A stretch of DNA of 6,505 bases, taken from NCBI GenBank assembly GCA_016213595.1, contig JACRAA010000268.1, positions 1 through 6,505 on the forward strand, in the 5' to 3' direction. The stretch comes from Actinomycetota bacterium (GTDB taxonomy: Bacteria; Actinomycetota; Actinomycetes; Propionibacteriales; Propionibacteriaceae). Positions 1-6,255 of the stretch are shown piece after piece. Position 1 is the first letter of the stretch. Every line of letters begins with the position of its first letter. Made by a program: the position numbers and the translations under genes. The notes under the pieces are model-generated. The model had not been told where the DNA came from. It made no database searches and saw only the letters and a list, made by a program, of their open reading frames with translations.

Positions 1-337
1 GGTCGACGCCGGAGGGGATGGTTCGGGCTGCCCCGCTGCCGAAGACGACTTTCGCGCCGGCCGACCCCGCGGCAGCGATGACAGGAAACACCGCCTCGAG
101 GTAGTCCGTCACTGTCTGCGCAGGGAAGGCCGGGTCGGAGAGCTTCAGCTGGCCCGGAAACAGGATCGCGAAGGACGGGCAGCTGTCTGGAGCGTCATAA
201 CCGGGATGACGTTCCCACCCGCCCACACCGTCGTCCTGCACGAGGTTTCCCACGATGGTCGGTTCGACGTAGTCGGCTCCAGCCCGCATGACCTCGGCGG
301 ACTGGGCACCGGGCACGATTACTCCGTACTGGTACGT
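1..337 (-). CDS. Sugar phosphate isomerase/epimerase-like TIM-barrel protein (N-terminal part)
   Basis: The gene runs leftward off the window edge, so only about 112 N-terminal residues are visible. The frame is open and reads YGVIVPGAQSAEVMRAGADY, then VEPTI, AILFPGQLKLSDP and AKVVFGSGAARTIPSGVD. This pattern resembles xylose-isomerase-like/AP-endonuclease-2 TIM-barrel proteins annotated as sugar phosphate isomerases or epimerases; that assignment is from memory of the family, not a search. Most metal-binding and catalytic residues of such barrels would lie outside the window. The start is unusual: a strong AAAGGAG (350-344) sits six bases before ACG (337-335), whose codon would begin a natural TYQYGVIV first strand. 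No ATG or TTG fits there. A GTG at 316-314, preceded by GGAG with a 5-base spacer, is the alternative but would cut into the first barrel strand. It lies 82 bp downstream of the DUF624 gene and is probably co-transcribed. Substrate unknown. Confidence 0.8.
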
Positions 338-379
338 GTCGGGCTCCTTTGATCGGTGAGCTGGTTGAGGCTGCCGGAT

Positions 380-392
380 GAGACCGAGTCTC
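380..392 (-). repeat. Small hairpin between the DUF624 and isomerase genes
   Basis: A perfect inverted repeat GAGAC-CGA-GTCTC (5-bp arms, 3-base loop) lies in the 82-bp gap between the two leftward genes. There is no T-tract, so it is not a convincing terminator. It could be a minor mRNA structure, or chance. Confidence 0.25.
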
Positions 393-419
393 CGAAGCCG
401 GTGCAACGGAGCACGGAGG

Positions 420-1079
420 TCATCGCCGCGGCACTGGGCTAGGGCCCGGAATGGGGTCCGGGTCCGGGTCCAGCTGACGACGCCAGGCGGCCACGCCGAA
501 CCACTCCCCCATGAACCAGGCCGGCAGGCTGAGCCCCACGGCGACCGTCAGGGGTGGCAGCACGACGACCGGGGCCAGCGCGACCAGGAACAGTGGTGTG
601 AGCAGGCTGCGGACCGGTCGTCGCATCAGCAGCAGGGCAGTCAGGCCGAGCACGTCATGGCGGCTGGCGTTGAGGGGTTGGGCGGACGCAGCCGCAACGT
701 ACGCCGCGACGAAGATGCAGGCCGCCCAGACCACCGGCACGAGGAAGCCGACAACCGCGACCCGCATGCCGACCTCGACCCGGGTGACGGCGTAGGTGTT
801 CAACGCGCCCAGCCCCAGCACGACCACCAGCAGCAAGCTCACGGGAAGGTCACGCCGCCAGGTCACACGCACCTGTCCCAGTGGCGTCATGAACGGCTCC
901 TCCTCGTACCGGTCGAGGTCGCTCACCACCCGCATCACCCCGGCCAGCCCAGGCCCCACCCCGACGATCGTGGCGACCGCAAGGAGCGCTGCCCAGTTCG
1001 AGGCGAAGAAGGCGGCGGGCTTGCGCAGGGCGACCAGAAGCCTGGACGACCTACTTGATGCCGGAGTTGACAAAGCCAT
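420..1079 (-). CDS. DUF624/YesL-like integral membrane protein
   Basis: This is a 219-residue membrane protein resembling the DUF624 (YesL) family, small proteins of unknown function that are commonly encoded beside carbohydrate ABC transporter genes. Likely membrane segments are at residues 29-51, 77-98, 106-131 and 158-185. The loop PGLAGVMRVVSDLDRYEEEP after the first segment is typical of the family, which often has a G(P)A...M.R..R...D.E/F pattern there. The C-terminus is a short proline-rich tail (DPDPDPIPGPSPVPRR). The ATG at 1079 lies inside the end of the upstream permease gene, a 29-bp overlap. An AGAGG lies about 10 bases before it, so translation is probably coupled to the permease. 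Its place directly after the two permeases supports a role with this transporter, such as assembly or modulation, but no mechanism is established. The family call is fairly sure, the function unknown. Confidence 0.8.
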   Translation of the reverse strand: MALSTPASSRSSRLLVALRKPAAFFASNWAALLAVATIVGVGPGLAGVMRVVSDLDRYEEEPFMTPLGQVRVTWRRDLPVSLLLVVVLGLGALNTYAVTRVEVGMRVAVVGFLVPVVWAACIFVAAYVAAASAQPLNASRHDVLGLTALLLMRRPVRSLLTPLFLVALAPVVVLPPLTVAVGLSLPAWFMGEWFGVAAWRRQLDPDPDPIPGPSPVPRR

Positions 1080-2019
1080 TGACGAAGTACCTCTGGAAGA
1101 TGACGAACAGCACGATCATCGGCAGCGCCGAGAGCGTCGTCCCTGCCATCAGCAGGTCCCACTGGGTGTTCGACTCCTGCCGGAACACGGACAGGCCGAC
1201 CTGGATGACCCGAAGGTTCTCGCTGGTGGTCACCAGGAGGGGCCACAGGAAGTTGTTCCAGCCGCCCTCGAAAGCCAGCAACGCCACGGTGAGCAGCCCC
1301 GGCTTGATCTGCGGGGTGATGATCTGAGCCCAGATCCTCGGCTCCGACAGTCCGTCGATCCGGGCGGCCTCGATCAGCTCGGTCGGAGTCGTCACGTAGA
1401 ACTGACGCAGCAGGAAGATCGAGAACGCCGAGACCATGCCAGGCACCAGGAGCGCCCACCATGAGTCGATCCAGCCCTGACCTCCCTGGCCGAAGATGTC
1501 GTTCCCGCCGAAGAGGGGCATGAACCGCGCCAGAAGGAAGTCCGGGATCACGATCGCGTAGAACGGGATCATCATCGTGGCCAGGAGCCAGGCGAAGATC
1601 CACGGCGCCGCCCTGAACCGCAGCTTGGCCAGTGCATAGCCGGCCGAGGCGCCGAACAGCATCGTGGTGACCACCTGGCTGGCACCGATGATGAAGCTGT
1701 TGCGCGCATAGATGTGGAACGGAGCGGCTTGGAGCGCTCGCACGAAGTTCTCGAAGTGCCAGGTACGGGGGAAGAACGGCGGGTTGACCTCAGCGAGCTC
1801 CACCGGGGAGCGCACCGCGGTGAAGACCATCCACGCGAACGGAGTCACCATGACCAGGGAGACTGCCGCCAGCAGGATCCAGAGGACCACGCGGCTGACG
1901 AGCCGCTGCCGCTTCTGGGAGCGGCCACGGACAGGCGCCGAGGGGGCGGCCGCGTGAGCAGTGTCGGCCGCGACCTCCCCGGGAACCAGAACCGGAAACT
2001 CGAGATTGTCAGTCGCCAT
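1051..2019 (-). CDS. Carbohydrate ABC transporter permease, MalG type (CUT1)
   Basis: This 322-residue inner-membrane permease is one half of the transmembrane channel of a sugar ABC importer. It carries the ATPase-docking EAA loop at residues 217-236: EAARIDG, nine residues, then IITP, which matches the consensus EAA-x3-G-x9-I-x-x-P. Likely membrane segments lie near residues 43-67, 108-130, 139-160, 186-206, 241-262 and 292-312. The N-terminus has an extra alanine-rich cytoplasmic stretch of about 40 residues before the first helix. Length and the GIK C-terminus fit MalG/LacG-like proteins. The ATG at 2019 has AGGGAG five bases upstream. The gene overlaps the end of the preceding MalF-type gene by 11 bp, so the two subunits are probably translated in a coupled way. 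It would form a heterodimer with the 2938-2009 product. Substrate is not deducible from this subunit. Confidence 0.95.
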   Translation of the reverse strand: MATDNLEFPVLVPGEVAADTAHAAAPSAPVRGRSQKRQRLVSRVVLWILLAAVSLVMVTPFAWMVFTAVRSPVELAEVNPPFFPRTWHFENFVRALQAAPFHIYARNSFIIGASQVVTTMLFGASAGYALAKLRFRAAPWIFAWLLATMMIPFYAIVIPDFLLARFMPLFGGNDIFGQGGQGWIDSWWALLVPGMVSAFSIFLLRQFYVTTPTELIEAARIDGLSEPRIWAQIITPQIKPGLLTVALLAFEGGWNNFLWPLLVTTSENLRVIQVGLSVFRQESNTQWDLLMAGTTLSALPMIVLFVIFQRYFVNGFVNSGIK

Positions 2020-2938
2020 CGGTGCTCCCTACAAGCCTGCGCGAGATGTATGTCACGACTACCAGGACGAGAAGCAGCACCACGGACATGGCGGAGGCGT
2101 ACCCCATGCGGTACTGCTGGAAGGCCGCGACGTAGATCTGGTAAGTGATCACGGTGGTGGCGTTGGCCGGTCCGCCGTTCGTCAGGACGTAGATCAGGTC
2201 GAAGGTCTGGAAGTTGGCGATGACCGAAGTGGCCAGCACGAAGAACGTCGCGGGCCGCAGCATGGGTACCGTGATGTTCCAGAACTTCTGGATCGTGTTC
2301 GCCCCATCGACGTCCGCGGCCTCGTACAGGTGCGGCGAGACTCCCTGGAGCGCGGCGAGGTAGATCAGCATCTTGAGGCCGATGCTCTGCCAGATGCCGA
2401 CCACCATGACCGCAGGAAGTGCCAGCGAGGTGCTCGTCAGCCAGTTGCTGGGCGATATCCCGACGAGCCCGAGGATCCGGTTGGCCAAGCCGTTGGGGCC
2501 CGGTGCGTAGATCCACAGCCAGATCATCGCGATCGCCACGGTCGCTGTGACATGGGGCATGAAGATCAAGGTACGGAACCACGACTGGCCACGCAGTCCC
2601 TGGTTCAGGGCGACGGCAAGGACCAGAGCGATGAATATCGAGATCGGCACCACGACCACGACCATGAGGAGGTTGTGCCCCAGGGCAGACCAGAACACGG
2701 AGTCGCCGGCCAGCTCCGCGTAGTTGGCGCCCGCGTTGAACTCGGGCGGGTTCACGACGTCGTAGTCGCTGAAGCTCAGCATGATGGCCACGACGACCGG
2801 TCCACCTATCCACACCAAGGTGTGCACGAGGGCCGGAAGGCTCAGCAGCCAACCCCATAGCTTCTCTGCGCGCAACGACGAGCGCCGCCGCCGCGTGATG
2901 GGCGTTGTGTTCAACACCTCAGCTGTGGCCAGGCTCAT
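2009..2938 (-). CDS. Carbohydrate ABC transporter permease, MalF type (CUT1)
   Basis: This 309-residue permease is the partner of the MalG-type protein encoded next. The EAA loop is at residues 206-225: EAADVDG, nine residues, then ITVP. The MalF-type signature LTNGGPANATT follows at about 252-262, in the region preceding the last helix. Likely membrane segments are near residues 27-55, 84-112, 122-144, 171-198, 229-251 and 279-300. It lacks the large periplasmic P2 domain of enterobacterial MalF, as is usual for actinobacterial and Gram-positive sugar permeases (UgpA, MsmF, LacF types). The ATG at 2938 is preceded by GGAG with a 7-base spacer. The gene starts 257 bp after the binding-protein gene and runs 11 bp into the next permease gene. 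Sugar specificity cannot be assigned. Confidence 0.95.
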   Translation of the reverse strand: MSLATAEVLNTTPITRRRRSSLRAEKLWGWLLSLPALVHTLVWIGGPVVVAIMLSFSDYDVVNPPEFNAGANYAELAGDSVFWSALGHNLLMVVVVVPISIFIALVLAVALNQGLRGQSWFRTLIFMPHVTATVAIAMIWLWIYAPGPNGLANRILGLVGISPSNWLTSTSLALPAVMVVGIWQSIGLKMLIYLAALQGVSPHLYEAADVDGANTIQKFWNITVPMLRPATFFVLATSVIANFQTFDLIYVLTNGGPANATTVITYQIYVAAFQQYRMGYASAMSVVLLLVLVVVTYISRRLVGSTDGD

Positions 2939-2971
2939 CGATGTGCTCCGCTCTCCGCGGCGCTGCGTCTG

Positions 2972-2984
2972 CCGTCTGAGACGG
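2972..2984 (-). repeat. Short hairpin in the leader of the MalF-type gene
   Basis: A perfect inverted repeat CCGTC-TGA-GACGG (5-bp arms) lies 34 bases upstream of the MalF-type start codon, inside the 257-bp gap. It is short and may be fortuitous. I saw no clear second promoter in this gap. Confidence 0.2.
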
Positions 2985-3132
2985 GGGCGAACCAGTGGTG
3001 CATGTGGTGACTCAAGATGTGTCTCCCTGTGATCAACCGCTTCGTCGCGGTGAAGGATCGGGTCGGAGTCGGTGTGAAGCCACCATGCCTAGGTGGTACG
3101 GATGGGGCTTGAGCAGCCGACTGTCGTGGCGG

Positions 3133-3158
3133 TGCGGTGGAGGGTGCCCGGCACCGCA
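3133..3158 (-). terminator. Intercistronic hairpin after the binding-protein gene (possible attenuator or mRNA stabiliser)
   Basis: A 7-bp perfect inverted repeat, TGCGGTG (3133-3139) and CACCGCA (3152-3158), encloses a 12-base loop. An alternative smaller stem GGTGC-CCG-GCACC (3143-3155) uses part of the same bases. It begins about 38 bases past the stop codon of the binding-protein gene. No T-tract follows in the leftward direction, so a strong intrinsic terminator is unlikely. Known sugar importer operons often carry such structures after the binding-protein gene, where they raise its transcript level over that of the permeases. That role here is inferred from position only. Confidence 0.4.
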
Positions 3159-3195
3159 GCCCTTCGTACGTCGGGGGCGGTGCCAGGCATCCCGC

Positions 3196-4497
3196 TCACT
3201 TCACGCGGGCGATCGACTCCTCTGCCATCTTCTGCAGCTCGTCGATGGCCTGCTTGACCGTCTTCGTGCCGAGGACCGCACCTTCGACGATGGGGTCCAT
3301 CTTGCCGCGGATCTCCATCCATGCAGGTGTGCCACCGTCGGTGACGGACGCATCGAGGTTCTGCTGGCAGAAGTCGAGGATCTTGTTGCCACCCAGGTCG
3401 GTCCCCTTGGCGATGTTGGAGTTCGCCGGCACCTTGCCCGTGCTCTTGCTGGCCGCTACCAGTGCATCGTTGGACAGCATGTACTGCATCACGGCGAGGG
3501 CGGCATCGGGGGACTTGCTCCGCGTCGAGAGGCCGACCAGAGTGCCACCCTGGTAGAGGATCTTCTTGCTGCCATCGGCGGTCGGGCACAGCACCATGCC
3601 GAGGTTCTCGTCCTTGATGAGCTCCGGGCTCTGCTTGCTGAACGTGGGCCAGACACTCGAGCTCTGCCAGCCGAGCAGGTTCTCCCCCTTCTGGTACGAA
3701 CCCGGCTGTCCCGTCGCCACCCGCTGGTTGACATCGGACAGCCCCTCCTTCTGCAGCATGACCATCCACTCCAACGCCTTCACCGCCTGGTCGGAGTTGA
3801 AGTAGCACTTCATGCCGTCGTCGCTGAACTGGGTGCCACCGAAGGCGAAGGTCATCTGGCCCCAGACCTGACGCAGGCTGGACGCCAGCATGTCCAGAGG
3901 CACCTTCCCGGTCTTGGTCTTGATCTCCTTGAGCATCTGGGTGAACTCGTCGACCGTCTTGCGGTTGGGGTCGGCGATGCCGATCTTTCCCAGCAGGTCC
4001 TTGCGGTAGATGAAGGGCCGCGACTCCAGAAGCAGCGGCACTGCATACAGCTTGCCGTTGTACTTGGCGTTGTCGAGCAGGAGCTTGGGCACCTTGGCGT
4101 CGCCGAGCACGGACTCGTCGAGAGGCGCGAACACCTTCTTCTGAGCGAACGGTGCGGTCCAGCCCATGCCCATCATCATCAGGTCGGACGGGGTGCCGCC
4201 TGCGATCTGGGTCGAGAGCTTCTCGTTGAGCTTGTCCCACGGGACATAGTCGACCTGGAAGGTGACGCCCGGGTTCTTCTGAGTGAACTTCTTGAGGATG
4301 CCATCCTCGAGGTCGGCTTTGCCCTCGGTGCCCGCGAACTCTGGCGTGATGAGGTTGAGGCTGCCTTTGAGCTCACCGGTGGCCGTGGGCTTGGCACCAG
4401 ACGCAGCGGGCTTGGCGCCACCGGCCGAGCAGGCAGCAGCGGAGACCCCGACACCTGCGATGCCGGCGGCCGCGAGGAGCTGGCGACGATTGATCAT
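3196..4497 (-). CDS. Extracellular sugar-binding lipoprotein of an ABC importer
   Basis: This 433-residue solute-binding protein (family 1 / CUT1 type) captures the substrate outside the membrane and delivers it to the two downstream permeases. The N-terminus MINRRQLLAAAGIAG has a twin-arginine-like RRxLL motif at residues 4-8, followed by a hydrophobic run and a lipobox-like SAAAC with Cys23. Export by Tat followed by lipid anchoring is therefore likely, although the -3 residue of the lipobox is Ala rather than Leu. An Ala/Gly/Pro linker (about 24-42) leads into the mature fold. The stretch WDKLNEKLSTQIAGGTPSDL near residues 85-104 and the later GGTLVGLSTRSKSPDAALAV are typical of the family. 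The ATG at 4497 is chosen because AAGGA lies eight bases upstream and it gives a proper signal peptide; the in-frame ATG at 4551 would add 18 residues before the signal. It is first in the leftward cluster, behind a divergent promoter region. Ligand unknown. Confidence 0.95.
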   Translation of the reverse strand: MINRRQLLAAAGIAGVGVSAAACSAGGAKPAASGAKPTATGELKGSLNLITPEFAGTEGKADLEDGILKKFTQKNPGVTFQVDYVPWDKLNEKLSTQIAGGTPSDLMMMGMGWTAPFAQKKVFAPLDESVLGDAKVPKLLLDNAKYNGKLYAVPLLLESRPFIYRKDLLGKIGIADPNRKTVDEFTQMLKEIKTKTGKVPLDMLASSLRQVWGQMTFAFGGTQFSDDGMKCYFNSDQAVKALEWMVMLQKEGLSDVNQRVATGQPGSYQKGENLLGWQSSSVWPTFSKQSPELIKDENLGMVLCPTADGSKKILYQGGTLVGLSTRSKSPDAALAVMQYMLSNDALVAASKSTGKVPANSNIAKGTDLGGNKILDFCQQNLDASVTDGGTPAWMEIRGKMDPIVEGAVLGTKTVKQAIDELQKMAEESIARVK

Positions 4498-4582
4498 GGA
4501 TGGATTCCTTCCGTGCGGCGACGTTGCCGGTCCCAGTGGGGTGAGTCCCACGCTCCGGGCACAGTAGGTTCACAGGGAAGCC

Positions 4583-4613
4583 TGGTCCAGAAGTTGCCAC
4601 GCAATCGGGACCA
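4583..4613 (-). repeat. Nested inverted repeat in the binding-protein gene leader
   Basis: The outer arms TGGTCC (4583-4588) and GGACCA (4608-4613) are perfectly complementary. Inside them is a second perfect stem TTGC-CAC-GCAA (4594-4604). The transcript from the leftward promoter would carry it about 90 bases before the start codon, as a stem with one internal loop. It could be an RNA leader structure or a spaced operator. No known riboswitch class is recognised. Confidence 0.35.
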
Positions 4614-4639
4614 CGAATCTCAAGGCCCCCTGACAAGGG

Positions 4640-4668
4640 TTGACGGTCTTCGGCAAGCCCTCTACGGT
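4640..4668 (+). promoter_or_regulatory. Sigma70-like promoter for the hydroxyacid dehydrogenase gene
   Basis: TTGACG at 4640-4645 and TACGGT at 4663-4668 are separated by exactly 17 bases. Transcription should start near 4675, giving a leader of about 40 bases before the ATG at 4716. A small palindrome CCCT-GACA-AGGG (4628-4639) abuts the -35 box on its upstream side. Confidence 0.6.
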
Positions 4669-4675
4669 TCGCCGA

Positions 4676-4689
4676 GGAATACGCTTTCC
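4676..4689. promoter_or_regulatory. Candidate LacI-family operator in the divergent promoter region
   Basis: GGAATACGCTTTCC is a 14-bp imperfect palindrome (GGAA..CG..TTCC) with a central CG, the layout typical of LacI-family sugar repressor sites. It covers the -10 box of the leftward promoter and the expected transcription start region of the rightward one. One bound repressor could therefore block both directions. The regulator gene is not in the window, so this is inferred from pattern and position. Confidence 0.45.
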
Positions 4690-4704
4690 AGGTGTTGCTG
4701 TCAA
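4676..4704 (-). promoter_or_regulatory. Sigma70-like promoter for the transporter cluster
   Basis: Read leftward, a consensus TTGACA (4704-4699) and TATTCC (4681-4676) are separated by 17 bases. Transcription would start near 4669, leaving a leader of about 170 bases before the binding-protein ATG. The -35 box overlaps the ribosome binding site of the opposite gene. Confidence 0.6.
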
Positions 4705-4715
4705 AGGAGACGTCG

Positions 4716-5727
4716 ATGAAGCCCCTCACCGTGGCCTTCGCCATGAGGTCGGACCATCTGCTGGGTGAGCTGATTTCCGCGCCGGTGATGGCCGAGCTGG
4801 AGGACACCGCGGAGGTCCTGAGCCGGCACGTTCTGACGGAGTTCACCAGCCCCGAGGCACGGAGCGTGCTGTGCAGGACGGACGTGCTCATCACGGGGTG
4901 GGGCTGCCCGCTCATCGACGCCGCCGTGCTGGAAGCCGCGCCACGGCTGCGCCTGGTCGCGCATGCGGCGGGCACCGTGAAGGGCCACGTGAGCCGGACG
5001 GCCTGGGAGCGAGGAGTCCAGGTCACGACCGCGGCACAGGCGAACGCCGGGCCTGTCGCGGACTACACGCTGGCGTTCATCCTGCTCGCCGGCAAGCGTG
5101 CGTTCGCTGCGGCCCGGCAGCTCGCCATAGCCCAGGGAGACTTCGACAAGTCAAGCCTGCCCGCTGACGTCGGCAACTACGGTACGACGGTTGGCATCAT
5201 CGGAGCCTCCAGAGTGGGCCGCCTGGTGCTGGAACGCTTGCGGCCCTTCAGGTTCGACGTGCTGCTGGCCTCCCCGGAGCTCAGCCGGCACCAGGCGGCG
5301 GAGCTCGGTGCCACCCTGGTGTCCCTCGACGAGCTCATGACCAGGAGCGCGATCGTCTCACTGCACGCACCTGTTCTGGAGGAGACCAGAGGAATGATCG
5401 GGCGGGCGCAGCTGGCCGCCATGCCGAACGGCGCGACGTTCATCAACACCGCCCGCGGAGCGCTCGTCGACCACGACGCGCTGCGTGACGAGACCACGAG
5501 CGGCCGGATCAGCGCCATTCTCGACGTGACCGACCCGGAGCCGTTGCCGACCGGGGGACCCGCTGTACAACCTGTCGAACGTGATCCTCACGCCCCACAT
5601 CGCCGGGTCGATGGGCAACGAGCTCGCCGAGATGGGCGAGTATGCGGTCCGCGAGGTGCAGCGACTCGCCGCGGGCGAGCCGCTGGCCTACCCCGTGACA
5701 GTCACGGACTTGGACACGGCTGCGTGA
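4716..5727 (+). pseudogene. D-isomer-specific 2-hydroxyacid dehydrogenase, frameshifted near its 3' end
   Basis: This family reduces 2-keto acids or oxidises D-2-hydroxyacids with NAD(P). The ATG at 4716 follows AAAGGAGA with a 5-base spacer, better than the in-frame GTG at 4692. The substrate domain spans about residues 1-110. The Rossmann domain follows with TVGIIGASRVGR at 158-169, where Ser replaces the usual third Gly. INTARG gives catalytic Arg247 and DVTDPEPLP gives Glu275. The frame then breaks at a run of five Gs (5553-5557). Removing one G restores LPTGDPLYNLSNVILTPHIA with catalytic His294 and a normal end at 5725-5727, for about 336 residues, usual for the family. As written, the frame instead runs to 5777 with an arginine-rich tail, losing the catalytic His. 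The broken part has no other damage, so this is either a recent mutation or a sequencing error. It is divergent from the transporter cluster and probably shares its control. Substrate unknown. Confidence 0.88.
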
Positions 5728-5836
5728 CCTTCCTGACCGCGCCGTCTCGTTCGCCGCATCATGCATGGCGTCTATGACGACCTGCCCGCGGCGCGCCCTG
5801 AGTTCTGCGAACATCTGAGAGAAGTCGAGGAGACCC

Positions 5837-6187
5837 ATGACGGAGCACCGCATCTTCCGTACCAGCTTCGCGAGCATCTACCCGCTGTACGTGGCGAAGG
5901 CGGAGCGGAAGGGCCGGACGAAGGACGAGGTCGACGAGGTCATCTGCTGGTTGACCGGGTACGACACGGCCGGGCTCGACAGGGTGGTTGCTGAGGGGCT
6001 CGACCTCGCATCGTTCTTCGCGCAGGCCCCCGCCCTGAACCCGAACGCGCCCCTCATCACGGGACTGGTCTGCGGCGTACGGGTCGAGGAGATCGACGAC
6101 CCGCTCATGCAGCGGATCCGGTGGATGGACAAGCTCGTCGACGAGCTCGCGCGCGGCAAGAGGATGGCCTCCATCCTGCGAGCCTGA
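5837..6187 (+). CDS. DUF2200 family protein
   Basis: This 116-residue protein matches, from memory, the small DUF2200 family along its whole length. Recognisable family stretches are HRIFRTSFASIYPLY at the start, KAERKGRTKDEVDEVICWLT at about residues 21-40, then NPNAPLITGLVCGVRVEEID and a C-terminal MDKLVDELARGKRMASIL. No signal peptide or membrane segment is seen, so it is probably cytoplasmic. Biochemical function is not known to me. The ATG at 5837 follows GAGGAG with a 4-base spacer. It starts 109 bp after the restored stop of the dehydrogenase gene, in the same direction. That gap shows no clear promoter or terminator, so co-transcription is possible, though the family is widespread and need not belong to the sugar pathway. 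Confidence 0.9.
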   Translation: MTEHRIFRTSFASIYPLYVAKAERKGRTKDEVDEVICWLTGYDTAGLDRVVAEGLDLASFFAQAPALNPNAPLITGLVCGVRVEEIDDPLMQRIRWMDKLVDELARGKRMASILRA

Positions 6188-6200
6188 GTCGGTCCATTGA

Positions 6201-6217
6201 GGCTGAGTCCCACAGCC
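6201..6217. terminator. Weak hairpin between convergent DUF2200 and pdxA-family genes
   Basis: GGCTG-AGTCCCA-CAGCC forms a 5-bp stem with a 7-base loop in the 68-bp gap between two convergent genes. A competing longer-range pair GTCGG (6188-6192) with CCGAC (6216-6220) also exists. No T-tract is present on either strand, so a terminator role is suggested only by location. Confidence 0.25.
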
Positions 6218-6255
6218 GACGCGTCACGTACAGCGGCCAGGCCCCGCCGCACGGG

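Noticed and set aside
378..1058. Rightward open frame opposite the DUF624 gene
   Set aside because: The translation is a low-complexity Arg/His/Gln/Gly-rich sequence with no recognisable motif, while the opposite strand gives a coherent membrane protein.
1845..2858. Second leftward open frame across the two permease genes
   Set aside because: It is the out-of-frame shadow of the permeases, rich in Arg/Pro/Gly, and lacks membrane segments.
4498..4551. Upstream ATG extending the binding protein by 18 residues
   Set aside because: The extension would precede the RR signal motif, and the ATG at 4497 has a well-spaced AAGGA. The later start is better.
4692..4715. GTG start adding eight residues to the dehydrogenase
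   Set aside because: This GTG would place the strong AAAGGAGA inside the gene. The ATG at 4716 is correctly spaced from it and matches the usual family N-terminus.
2995..4719. Long rightward open frame of 574 codons opposite the binding-protein gene
   Set aside because: It is antisense to a clear lipoprotein gene, resembles no family, crosses the promoter region and ends inside the next gene's start. Such frames arise by chance in GC-rich DNA.
5757..5775. GCATCATGCATGGC region as a terminator after the dehydrogenase
   Set aside because: Only four base pairs form without mismatches and no T-tract follows.
5761..5994. Small rightward frame overlapping the dehydrogenase end and the DUF2200 gene
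   Set aside because: It overlaps the DUF2200 gene in another frame, has no ribosome binding site and gives no recognisable protein.
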